Below are positions 1 to 11,500 of a stretch of 64,000 nt of DNA, piece after piece (the first letter of the stretch is position 1; each line of letters begins with the position of its first letter). The stretch is taken from positions 434,001 to 498,000 of the forward strand of contig CAJNDS010002188.1 in NCBI GenBank assembly GCA_905221605.1, written 5' to 3'. The position numbers were made by a program, and so were the translations under genes. The stretch comes from Symbiodinium natans. Taxonomy: Eukaryota; Sar; Dinophyceae; Suessiales; Symbiodiniaceae. Under the pieces are notes generated by a model. It was not told where the DNA came from. It ran no database searches and saw only the letters and a list, made by a program, of their open reading frames with translations.

Positions 1-840
1 GAACCCTCTACAACAGATGAATGATGAGGCTGTTCGATCTTGAAGTCCTCGAGGCTGACTCGTTGATCACAGCTGGTGTCGACCTGACCAACTCACTCAA
101 ACCAAAGCAAGCCAAGCCCCTGCAATCCCATCTCTACTACTGCCTCACAGAACCATGACCACAGCTGTAAGTAGTGGTGCAGGTACTGCACAAAGTAGTG
201 GAACTCCTTTTGGTCGATGTAGTCATTGCCTGAGGTGCGCATGTCTACGCAACGCAGCTGTTCGAAGGCGCTAGTCTTCTGGGGCGCGGCGTTTGAAGTT
301 GACCGGCGAATTGTATCGTGTTCCTTCTCTGTTCCTTTTGCTTTGATGTACTATCCTCAATATCAAGACTTTCACCAAAAACCCTCTCATTCTTCACAGA
401 AGTTAGGGCTGGCTTAAGGTTCTTCGCCGAGTTGACAAGGGGCTTCGCGGCAATAAAAGCAGCAGTAAGACGCAGGCAGATGCAATGACTATCCTTTGTG
501 TTCGACGGGTTGGTCGGCCTGTGTAAGGTGCCTGTTACAATGCTTGGGAGATTGGACTTCCGGTTTGAGACATGGGTCTGAAGCCTGCCACTGGAGGCGA
601 GATTGCTTTGGCCGCATGGAACGCACGGGCCACCACCTGCAAGGGTGCATTCTTTTCTTGTGGGAGGGCTGGAGAGAAGGGGTATCTGCACAGGACCGTG
701 CTTTTGCAAACTGGCGACCGACCTGTTGTGGCAACGGGTGCGGATGCAGCAGCTTGTGCAGCCCATCGTCAACCTCTGCCAGTGACAGGATGCCGTTGCC
801 TGGGACATGGGTGCTTTCCTCAAAGCCACTCGACTCCATG
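1..840 (-). CDS. EF-hand calcium-binding protein, 3' end beyond window
   Basis: Exons on the minus strand show a degenerate first EF loop (HVPGNGILSLAE near 810-770), a linker exon (AAFIAAKPLVNSAK, about 480-413), a second segment (RTSGNDYIDQKEFHYF, about 267-125, followed by VQYLHHYLQLW), and a third loop (DTSCDQRVSLED, about 82-45). The third loop has the D-x-S-x-D pattern and a hydrophobic residue at position 8 expected of a Ca2+ loop. The first loop lacks the leading Asp, so it may not bind Ca2+ or its exon start may lie elsewhere. Introns separate the pieces, and frames differ between exons. The protein continues past base 1, so the C-terminus is missing. The role is presumably Ca2+ sensing; the target is unknown. 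Confidence 0.65.
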
Positions 841-920
841 ACACTTGTTGCCCAGCGATGTGACGTGACAGATTCTTGCCGGGGCACCGTTCGGGTCGAA
901 GCTGAGGAAAAGCTCCTCAC

Positions 921-2770
921 GCTGGGAAGCTGCAGCCTTCGCCCAGATACAGCTCACTTTTGACCAATCGGGGAACTCCGCTGAATTAAAACACCCCAAA
1001 TATGGGATGTTCTAGTCTACATGTGAGTCTTGTATAATGACAGGGTGACTATGGCTGTAGTCTACCTGTGTGCTGCGGTGTCATACGGCATGCTACGACA
1101 TGTGCCGGTTCTAGAAGGGAAACCACAAGCGACTCGCTCCTGCCTCGTCCTGCCCGCATGGGAGCTCAGCCGCAAGTGTCTGCATGTCTTCGCTTCCAGG
1201 CATCTGCGTTGCTGCCATGGCTCTGGGCACTGGCAGGAACGAGAGAGCTGGTGGAAACAAGCCATTCATTCGGCCTCCGGGCCTTTGGGAGCTTGGTTAT
1301 CACTTGCCCATGTTTGGTAAGCACTGAGATGACCAACAACCAACACACTCGCCAGGCAGGCTGCTACTGAGGCCAGCACCTTCTTCTGAGGGCGGCACAC
1401 AACGAAGGCACAACACCACACAGCACTGGGTTCACGACTAAGCTCACTGGGCAGCAAGCTCTATATAGAAAGCACTGCTTCTGCTGGATTACTTCATCAA
1501 TGTCCCTACCACTTGTCGAAAGCTTTTCAGCTTGACCATGAAGTGGCAGGATCTGGCGATGTGCGACCGCAACTCCGGGAGAGTGCAGGAGTATCCTGGG
1601 AGTATCCTGGGAGTGTCAGGCCAGAGCCTTGAGTTCCGCGCTGGCTGTGATTGCTGCCAGCATCATGCGGGCATATCTCGGGGCCTGAGGCGGGACACAG
1701 TGGAGAGCCCCTGTCTGGCTGGAGTCTGGCTGGAGTCTGAGTCTTGCTGACAAGCGGCCACAGGCAGCGCTGCTAAGCCTGCGCACCCCCCGAAGCCCCA
1801 GTCGTGGCTGGTGCTCTCTCTGGTTTTGAGGGCATTCTCCCTCTCGCCGTTGCTTCCCGCCAATCACTGAGGGCCGATCGGTACCCCAGCTTTGTGCACC
1901 TCGCAAATCAGACCACACAGGAGGTGACAGGAGGTGACAAGCTTTTGCAGAGCCCTACCCAGCCTCACCGCTGCGGAGCTGGCCCGGGAGCCTCTACACA
2001 ACGACGCAAGGGCCGCGGTGCTGCAGCCGCACATGGTGGTGCATAGCATCCAAGTGCCCTGCCCTCCGTGTTGCTGCCTGCCAGGACACACATGAAGCCA
2101 TTGCTTGAAACCGAGGACCCCAAATCCAATCCTGGGATTGGAAGAGAAGAGAAGACCCACAAGCAGTTGGCAATATGTTGACCACAACTAGGTCGGCTAG
2201 GTTCAGAAGCCGTCGAAAGGCCCATCGCACGAGGCTCGGGCCATCATCCTCGATCGCTCCAATAGCACGGAGCCTGCGAATTGCAGCCTTGGCGACAGAC
2301 CCCCTTAGCCTTTGCATGGACTCACAGAAGTATCCATTGCAGTATGCCTATACGAACTTCTTGCTTCTAGGAAGCTATGAATAATCTCGCAGTAGATGCT
2401 AGCAACTTAAGCAGTTGGCTTTAGAGAGATTTTCGTAAGAGCATGTCGGAGTGCCCCAGGTGCATTCTGTGCTGCTGAGCTCATAGCGGCAACTGCATCA
2501 CTTGGGGGTGGCGTCGGCCTTCGATGCAAAGCCGACGCACTTACGGGCTTCTTTCAATGCTTTGAGATCCGGGAGCTTGGCCAAGGGAAAACGTCCAACC
2601 GTGGCACGCCGAGGAAAGCTAACAGCAACCTCACACAAAGCAAGCATGTTTGCTCAGCTTCTGCATTGACAGTGAGCACGGGCATGCACGGACTGCACCG
2701 GAGGCGATGCATCCCACAAGAAACAAGCACAACCTATGCCATCAACGTGACCAGAGCCACAAAGTCGCTT
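921..2770. other. No confident gene; one possible minus-strand exon
   Basis: No conserved domain was recognised. The best candidate is a minus-strand segment at 2317-2161 beginning MQRLRGSVAKAAIRRL. It is helix-rich and free of stops, but has no family signature. Short direct repeats occur at 1590-1620 (GAGTATCCTGG-like, two copies) and 1715-1740 (GTCTGGCTGGA-like). Confidence 0.3.
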
Positions 2771-2771
2771 C

Positions 2772-4473
2772 AGCCTACACCACCCCTGCATCGATCTTCT
2801 GTCGCGTCTTTTCCTTGACCTCCAGTTCGTAGCATCGCAGTGCAGGTGCGAGCCTCTGTCAAGAGGCTGGCTGGACACATCAGAAGGCCCCACGGCCCCA
2901 CAATCCTGTAGTAAACTTTTCTTGATGCCGGTTGAGCTCAAAATACGTCGCGATTGGCATATCATGGGCTGCTCACTGCAGGTAGCAACTCCATGGCCAC
3001 ATAACATATCGCCATAAGACCTGCGCAGATTCACGCGCAGACTTCATCATCACAAGCCGAGGAAAGCCCCCCGATGCTACACGAGAGATGCTAGCATAGG
3101 GACATCCGCGCCTGCGTCTACTTTTGGGCCCACGCTGAGCTTCAGCTGCGGGATTCCTCCAACAACAAACCACGGCCCATGCAATATCTTTGACATATGT
3201 GCTTATATATATACACATAAAATGACACGAATGTATGCGCATGTGTGCACGTAGTGTTTTTCGCGTGCAGACACCAGTATGTTATGAATACATTGCGCAT
3301 AGCGCATATTAGTTACAGCATGTACTTGTCAACTTATTTTAGCTGAGTCGCCGTTGCTGTCGGGCGCAGCAGACTCTGAATACGCCAAGAGCTTTCCATC
3401 ATCATCAGTCGCATTGATGCTCGTCCGAAGGTTTCCTTGAAATCCTGGGCACGTTCCCATCTTTGCTTTGGGGCCTTTCCGCCTGGCATTTGACCCCAAT
3501 GAATTCCCAGCATCCATAATCATCCATACAAATGTCATAGAAACCCATACAGACTATACAGCAACCCCTTGAAGTATCGTATCGCTTGTGTGGCCTAGTA
3601 GCGGAATGGGCGACGGTTGTCGGCCGTCAGCGTGAATCCAGCACCCAACGCCTTAAGAGTCGCCTGGCGTTCACCATAGGCCTGCAACTCACACAAAAGG
3701 CCGGTCAGCGCAACACAGGTGGGTTCAGGGTTTAGGGTTCAGGGTTCAGGGTTTAGGGTTTAGGGTTTTGGGTTTAGGGTTTTGGGTTTTGGGTTGAGGG
3801 ATTAGGGTTTTAGGGGGCAGGTTCGCCAGCCTTGCCATCGCTCAGAACAAGTCCCGCCGAGGATGCGCGGCAAGTGCAGAACCTTGTCTCTTGGCAACGA
3901 AAGGCACCAGGCAGAAAGCATGAAGACGATGGAAGTGCATGGAAGGATGAACTTCCGAGCAAGCGGCTTCGTGTCCTGCCCCGGACTCCACACGATGAGC
4001 CTTCAACAGAGAGGTTTATGCCGGGGCCCGCTACGGCACTATACAAGAGACAATAAGTCGCATGGCCTGGTGCCATCTTTGCTTTGACCGAAGGGGAGGA
4101 CTTCCAGAAGAAAGATCTGTCCGCCCTTCATGTCCGACACTTGCACCTTTGACCCCCTGTTGGCCAGGCTGCTGACCTGGGGCACCAGCAGATTGCACTC
4201 GACCTTCTCCGGGACCACCAGCTGAGGGCAAAGGCAAATTAGGGGGCTCTGGCCCGAGCTCCGTGCTTGGGGGCTGAGCTCCGGAGGTCGGGCCGTTCTG
4301 GCCGCCTTCTTCTGCGTCGTGCTGGCACTTGATGCACTTGCCGTGATGGTGTAGGAGGAGGTCAAAGATGAGGAGGAAGGCTTGACCAGGAAGGCATCGT
4401 CTTCTGCGCGTCGGGAGAGGGCACAGAAGCTGAGAACTGCGAGCAGAATCCCAAAGGCCACAAGATAGGGCAT
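2772..4473 (-). CDS. Putative membrane-anchored protein, LURP/tubby-like
   Basis: The first exon (4473-4039) opens with ATG and a hydrophobic stretch (MPYLVAFGILLAVLSFCALS), a signal peptide or membrane anchor. A Ser/Thr-rich linker and CPQLVVPEKVECNLLVPQV follow. Later minus-strand segments look like the same protein: NATDDDGKLLAYSE at about 3425-3385 and YELEVKEKTRQKIDAGVV at about 2830-2773. A beta-strand-rich core with 'LVVP..ECxLLVP' resembles LURP-one/tubby-C-like proteins that I recall from dinoflagellates. That link rests on memory and is weak. The intron between the exons carries the telomere-like repeat at 3719-3818. The gene could end slightly beyond 2772. Confidence 0.4.
3719..3818 (+). 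repeat. Interstitial telomere-like repeat (TTTAGGG variants)
   Basis: About 100 bp of degenerate heptamers: GGGTTCA, GGGTTTA and GGGTTTT units in tandem, many exactly TTTAGGG. TTTAGGG is the telomeric unit reported for plants and dinoflagellates. Here the array lies inside a gene-bearing stretch, so it is interstitial. Confidence 0.85.
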
Positions 4474-4759
4474 GGAGGTGGCTGTATCTTCGGGGGCAAC
4501 ACCAATGAGCGCAGCGGCAACATGTTGAGCAAACAGGGAGCCCTCGTCCAGTGGTCTCTTTGGTTTTGCCCCTGAGCTCTGGCTCTCGTTCAGGCTGTGC
4601 CTCAGCTACTGCCCTTCTTATATTCACAGGCAGAAGACCACCCAGCGCCTATTCCGCTTGATACCCCCCCCCCCGCAGCTGAGTAGCTCTTCACCCACCT
4701 TCAAGAGCACCTTTGCGGCGGTATGATTTCGCTGAACGAGGCTGCGGCACGGTGCGCCA

Positions 4760-5260
4760 AGTGTCCTCAGCTGCAGGAAAGGGAGCCGGGGCATGCTACG
4801 ATGTAGCGCGGCCCAAGGCCCAAGATGCACGTCAAGGCAGCCAAGCTTCTGCGCATCACAAGCCTCCTGGCTGGCGGCCGCGAGGTAGAGAAGCAGTGGC
4901 ACAAGTAGTGGCGTTGGTACGATAACAGGCCTAGGGTGGGCTCATAGCGCGATGTGTGGTGCCGATTGATGCATCTCGTCCTCACACATGCGTTGCGTAG
5001 CCACGGGGCATCGTGGATCAAGAATATGAACTGATTGGTAAGGTGCCTGAGCAACTTGAACGCCATGCGAGCCAAGGTTGGCCGTGGGTTTACTGCTGCA
5101 TTCCAAAGCACCATCACAGGTTGAGGCACCCCCTAACTAACCACCCTTTGATCCCAGGTATTCACGCTTGGGAACGGCAGCCAGGATAAGGTTGGCGCTG
5201 CCAGGGCCGCCATGAAAGCAAGGCTGAGCCAAAGGAGGCCACGAGATGGAAACTCCAAGC
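4760..5260 (-). CDS. Possible C-terminal exons of the DHX37-like helicase
   Basis: Minus-strand segments are compatible with the tail of DHX37-type helicases. LAFMAALAAPTL (about 5220-5180) fits the hydrophobic end of the HA2 region. NPRPTLARMAFKLLRHLTN (about 5088-5032) fits the family segment with N-L-x-x-K-x-M-x-E-I-x-x-L-R-x-Q-L-T. PPARRLVMRRSLAALT (about 4885-4840) fits the following basic helix. Each match is weak on its own, and junctions could not be settled. They are in the right order directly downstream of the YENYFAKFAQ exon. The true 3' end of the helicase gene is therefore uncertain. Confidence 0.35.
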
Positions 5261-8200
5261 GAAAGCTGAAAAGATTAACAAATAAGCATAAAATAAAAAA
5301 ACGAATAAGAGTAATCACAATAACAATAACAATAATAATAATAATAATAATACTAATAGTACTAATACTACTAAAAAAATCATAATAATAATAATAATAA
5401 AGAAGTCCAACTTCTTTGCCACCTGCCTCACAGCCTCGTACCACACCGCAGTCTAGAAGGGCTCTACGGTTGGGGCGGCTTCAAGGTTTCAACTTTGGGG
5501 AGCTCGCAGGGTGGCACAAAACACACCTGGGGCTCCGGGCAGCACGGGATCCATGGGTGTGTGTAGCATTGGGATGGGCCTTCAGAGATATGGACAGTTG
5601 GTTGAAAATGACCTGGGCAGGCAAAGGGGGTCCCTGCGCAAACTTTGCGAAGTAGTTCTCGTAGGCAGCCGAGGAGTAGAGGCCTTGGGACACGGCGCAA
5701 GGGACTCGCGCCTGCCCTGCATCAGAGCTTGCTTGCATTCCGGGCTTCCAGCGATAGGTGTGGCCAGGACCCAACCGGCCAGCCTTAGTTCTGGCAACGG
5801 GAGGGGGGGCAAGGCACAGAACTTGCATGACAACAGCCCTGGCATTGCACGCAGGCTCTTTTTCAGTGACAATGCTCCAACTTCTTGCTTACCGTGACGG
5901 GTCAAGGCTGCTGGGTGGGAACTGCTCTGCGATAGCGCGAGGTCAGCCACGGGCTCGGGATGACTCAGGGGATGGCGGCCGGCAGGTCCCGTATGATTTG
6001 GCGATGAAGATGCAGGACGACTCGGACTCGACTCGAAGGGCGGTTCCCACACCTCTGCCATGACACCAGCACCCGGAACCACCCGGCAGCATGGTCTAAC
6101 ATTCCAACTTGGCCTTTCCAGTCAACGATATCCTGCATAGAGCTCTTCCTGGAGCTTGTTTGCCACTGACAAGGGCACCGCCGCGGTGAAACTGTCCAGC
6201 AACCGGCTGTCTACTTCAATGCCCTGTCTGACAAGAGTACGGAAGGCCACACACGCCCAAGTAGTATCCTTGCCCCTGTTGCAAGCCTGCAGCATGCCGG
6301 TCCAGATGTAATGGTTTGGCTGCACTCCTGCTTCCTGCATGCGAGCAATGACATCGGCTGCGGCATCCACGCGAGCCAACTTAGCATAGACGCCGATGAG
6401 CGCGTGGTAGCTGTGCTCGTCAGGCCTCAGGCCTTGCTGGGAGATCTGCCTCAAGACTGCTTCGGCCGAATCCGCATCTCCTGCTTTGATGCAGGCCTGG
6501 AGTAAGACATTATAGAGTGTCACGTCCGGCATCAAGCCAGTGGCCACTGCCTCCTCGACCAGACTCATGGCGTCAGCCAGGCGACTTTGATGGCCCAGGC
6601 CTTGGATAATCGGAGTGTAGGTTTGCGCGGTTGGCTTCAGGTCCAGCTCCTTGATCATTTGCAGATAGTAGAGTGCAGCATCTACGTCTCCACTCCTGGC
6701 ATTGGAGTTGATCAGGTTGTTCATGGCAATGACATCAGGCTGCACTTTGTCCGCGAGCATCTTGTCAAAGACCTTCCTGGCTCCTTTAGAGTCCGTGGCT
6801 CGGGCGCACGCGAGCAGGACATTTGTGTAGGCGGTGACATCTGGCGAGATTTTTTGCGAGCGCATGGTCTCCAGCCACGCCAGCGCCCCCTGCACATCTC
6901 CCTGCTCCGCACAAACTTGCACAATTGGTGTGAATGACAAGGCATCGAGTTGGACCTGCGACTTGCCTGCACCATGCAGGTGCAGCCGGGCCTTATCCAC
7001 TTGATGGCTCCGGCAATAGGCGGAAATCACCGCATTATGCGCGACGACATCAGGTTCCAGCCCGGCAGCCGTCATGGAGCTCAGCAACTGCAGGCAGTTC
7101 TCGGCAGCCCCATGTTGGGCCGACCGTGCCATGGCGCTCATCAGCGCAGTGTAGGACGTGAGATCCGGTTGGAATCCCTCGGCCCGTGCTCTTTCAAACC
7201 ACAGTCGCGCACCTCCGGGATCTTTTGCCCGGGCAAAGGCATCAACAACTGTATTGAAGTCCACCAGATTGACCTCACCACACCGTCGAAGCTTCTCTTG
7301 AAAGCTCTTGCTGGCCAAAGCCGGGGAGTTGGCCTTGGCGTAGGCGTTGATGATCATGCTGAGGACCATGGGGTCACTGACCGAGAAGCGATCTTCCAAC
7401 TTCGAAAGCCAAGCCTTTGCCGAGTCTGGCTTGCCAGCAGAGGCGGCCGCCTCCACCAACTTCCCGTACATCTTCGGTGTTTCTTCAAGACCTGCCTCTG
7501 GATATGTGTTGAACCAGCGAATGGCGCCGTCCAGGTCTCCGGCATTTGCAAAGGCTCCCAACACAGTGTTGCGGATGTAGGTCTTCTGCTGCAAACTTGG
7601 CGGCATCTCTTTGAACAGCGCCACAGCTTCCTCGGCACGGCCCTGCTGATACAGCACATACAGCTCATCAGTGGTAGATGACACTGTGCGAGCCCGGCCG
7701 GCTGTGCGGTATATGCCCCTCCGCCATGCTTTCACAAAGGCAGGGCCAGCTACAAGCCAAAGCCCTGGTCTCGACAATCTGAAAGCTGCTCGACGAGCGC
7801 TGCGGTCACCAGTGGAGCCGCATGGGCTCAGGTAGCGAGGCCTTGGAGCAAGATGACCTGCACCTGCCTTGCTGCCGGTCCCAGCTGCCGCATGCATCTT
7901 GCGCTCGTGGCAGAACTTCTCTACAACACACAACGCACCACAACGTACGACAATGCACGACTGTAGTGGATTAGTGGCTTGTACAGGAGGAGTAGAACCG
8001 GTTCGATTATTGCAAGGCCCTGATCCTGCTGCAGTATCAGAATTCTGTGTCGGTTACCTGGTCTGCTGAGGGCCGAAATCTCTGAAGGCAAGGAATCCGG
8101 GCAAAGCATGGTGCTAACATCCCACAAATATGCGGCGTGATGCTCTCAAGTTCCTCACGCGCCCTGCACGCTGGTCCGCCGAGGCCTTCGAAATCCTGTC

Positions 8201-8554
8201 CCAAATTGGGGCGAGGCCGGAATTCGCTTTACACGAGAGCGAGAGAAGGAGAACTCTAAAATTATCACTTCGAACACCCCTGTCCCGAGAGCTCCCACTG
8301 CACGGACTTTCCATGCTGATTCAAAGTTTCTGGTCCGATGGAACCCGTTAACCACACAGGGCTAGGACTTGGGTAGCTCGCCGTAGTGTCTACTTCATTT
8401 GTGGAGGAAGATCCTGAGCACGTCGCGTTGCATGATCGAAGAGATGGCGCCAAGTACCATTTGCAGTCCATAGACGCAATCGGCAAACAGAGCGGGAGCG
8501 GATGCAGACAGAGCCGGAGACAGAGAGAGCGAGAGAGAGTGAGAGAGAGAGAGT

Positions 8555-8587
<33 letters not shown>

Positions 8588-11500
8588 TCAGAGAGAGAGT
8601 CAGAGAATCGGAGAGTCAGAGACAGCCTGTCAATCACGAAGGCGGAGACTCCCGATGAAGCCTTGTACCTGACAAACGCCACGGGTGCATCTGTTTGGAA
8701 AGTGATCTGTGAAGGCGCGTCGGCATCGGCATCGGCCTATGTTCAATCAGCCATCACGCCTTTTCTGCCCCCGCCACAAGATTGTTGGAGCCCTTCAGGG
8801 GTCCAGCATGTCCGTGTAGCGCTGCCGCAGCTCTCGCAAGTCCTGCAGCGCCTGTCTGGCGCTGCTTTGCTCGGAGAGGGGCCGTTCGGACAGGTCGCGC
8901 TCGCGGACGGCATCCAGTTCGCTCCGCAGCTCCCCCGACATCTGCCAGGCTTCCGCCAAAACCTCCGCCTCGCTGGCCCGCGCCTGCTGCACTCGTTGCT
9001 GGTACTGGGCCCAGTACTGGGCCTCCCGTTCTTCGAACTGCCGGTGCAGCGTAGAGTACGCCAGCTCCTCACGATGCTGCCCCGCACGGGCCTGGGCCTC
9101 CCCGCGCCGGGCCTCGGCCGCCTGGCGCTTCCACTCGCGCGCAGCCTCCGACTCGGCCGCGGAGGCCAGCGCGGAGTTCGAGGTCGCCAGGCGGGCCGCC
9201 CGGTCTGCAGCCGCCGCCTCGGCCTTCCAGGTGTCCGACAGCGTCAGCTGCGCCTCCAGGTCGATGCGGCGGCGCCGCTCCGCACGGAGCTCCTGCTCCA
9301 GGATCGTTTCGCGGCCCATCGCCTGATCGCGCTCTTGCTGCTCGGCCTGAAGCTGTCCGTTGAGATCACGGATTTCGTCGCAAAGCTCCTCCTCCTTGAC
9401 CTGCCAGGCTGCCCAGTCCTTCCTTCGAGCAGCATGCTGCTGCATCACCACCTCCGACCTCACAGGCCCGTCCAACACAACATGCACAAACACTCACAGA
9501 TACAAACACCAACACCAACGCAAACACAAACAACAACCCCCACACAAGCACCAACACAAACACCAAACACAAACACGAACACGAACACCAACACAAACAT
9601 AAACACACACACACACACATACAAAGCAAGAGAGAGAGAGAGAGACAGAGAGATGAGTGATGCAACCAAGACGGAGAGGGTGTAGATAAGGTTCCGGCAG
9701 TCGGAGCGCATATCGCTGCAAGGAACCCCCCTCCAGGCTCAGAGGGCTGCGCCCCTCCGGGCCGTCGGCTGGAACACCGGATCCCTCAGCTGGCTTACTC
9801 GACATGCGTCTCCCAGTGAGCCCATATCAGCCCATAGTCAGCCCATGAGCCCATCAACTCAGGACCCAGGCATCAATCAACGAACGGTCTTGTGATGACG
9901 GTCTTTCTACACAATTTTGTTGGGTCTTGGCAGTTGCTGGCATGCTGCTACGCTACATTCCGTGCAACCTGTCCAGCCATGCACCGCAGGTTCACGGGAA
10001 AAGCAGCATGTAACCACAGCCAGCAAAGTTGGCAACTGGCTCGCACCGCCGCCGCTTCTCCTTCCCAGTGTCCACGACATAGCGCCTCTGAAATCACGCA
10101 TTGGCTGGCCAACAAGGTGCCTGGATGAGCTTAGCAGAACCGGAAAGAGACATGGAGTGGCAAGAGATGTGGACATGAGTGCAGCACACATTGGGCAAGG
10201 TGACCTGAGGCCAAGCATCGAGGTGAAGCCAGTGTGCAACGTGCAATACACTGGGCGGCCCGCTGACGTTTCGGCCACATTGGTGGAGATCACCACCTGT
10301 GCACAAAATTCGCAAACAGACTTAGCCATGTGCAAGTCTCGATGTCCCCACTGGTCCGAAAAGCCACTGGGTTCTTCCAAGCTCCGGGCCACGCGTTCAC
10401 CTTCTGGCGGGTCTGCGAAGGGTGCCAGCTGTCTCGTCGCGGAAAGCCTTGGAAGGGAGCAGCCCAACCAAAGCGCCTTTCGACAACAGGACCCTCGTAC
10501 GGGTCCATGAATGTCCATGCACCGTCAGGTCGAGGATGATGAGCAAACAAGCTATCGCTCTGACACCGGAGCTTTCCGTCACTACATACAGCTTGCACCC
10601 AACAAACGAAGGTGGCGGCCACAGCCGCAGCCACATGTTTTAACCGACTTGGGCTGCAAGTCCCTCAGCAAACGAACGGACTGACTCTGTGTCTCCGCCG
10701 TGGCTTCGACACGGGTCAACTCGTTAACTTTGGAGCAAGCACCAATGGCACTGTTGAAGGTCAGCTCATTCACTGGTACGCTCCTCTTGCGCATGGCCTC
10801 CACGAGATGGCTCGCAAGCTCCCACTGTGCAAGTCCCTCGATGGCAGCATTGCAGCTTATCACGTCAGGCACCAGGGCCGCATCAAACATGCGGCCGAAA
10901 AGGTGCAGCGCTTGAGGCCAGCTGCCCACTTTTTGGCAGCCGGCCATGATAGCACTGAAGCTAAACTCATTGGGTTTCACACGCAGCTCACTCATGGAGA
11001 ACAGGAGAAGCAGAGAGAGTTCCCACCGGCTTGCTTTGGCACACGCGCTCATCGCACTGCTGATTGAAACCACGTTCGGTTCAAGCCGGATCTTTTGCAC
11101 ATGATTGCAGAGATGCAGAGCCAGCCGCCACTCTCCACCCGTCTCACACGCGTGGATGGCACCACTCCAACCAAAGATATCCATTTCCAGGGAAACGCTG
11201 CTCATCTCCTCAAGCAATGCGAGCACAAGGCGCCACTGGCCAGCAGCTGCGCAGGCGCTGATCAGAGCGTTGCCAACCAGAATGTTGAAACCCTGCCTCG
11301 CAGCTCTCATTGTTGACAGGTGGTCCTAAGGACATTCTGCTGAGGAGCTAACTGAGAATCACAAGAGCCCTGCAGCTTCTGACACAGCAGCCGAACGGAC
11401 TTGCAAAGCTTTCAGCCAAGGGGCCACAGCCAGCGTCCACTTGCAGGCCCGTTCGCAGGCACTAAGTGATCCGACTGCCGTGAACGAGTCTGCGTTGACA

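Noticed and set aside
8000-8060. Minus-strand PGNRHRIL-like phrase considered as the helicase GPGHCYR exon
   Set aside because: A far better exon (AGRLGPGHTYR) was found at 5783-5751 and joins in frame with 8159.
9360-9711. Cys/Val/Leu-rich ORFs on the minus strand suggesting a membrane protein
   Set aside because: They come from CA and GA repeat translated in three frames.
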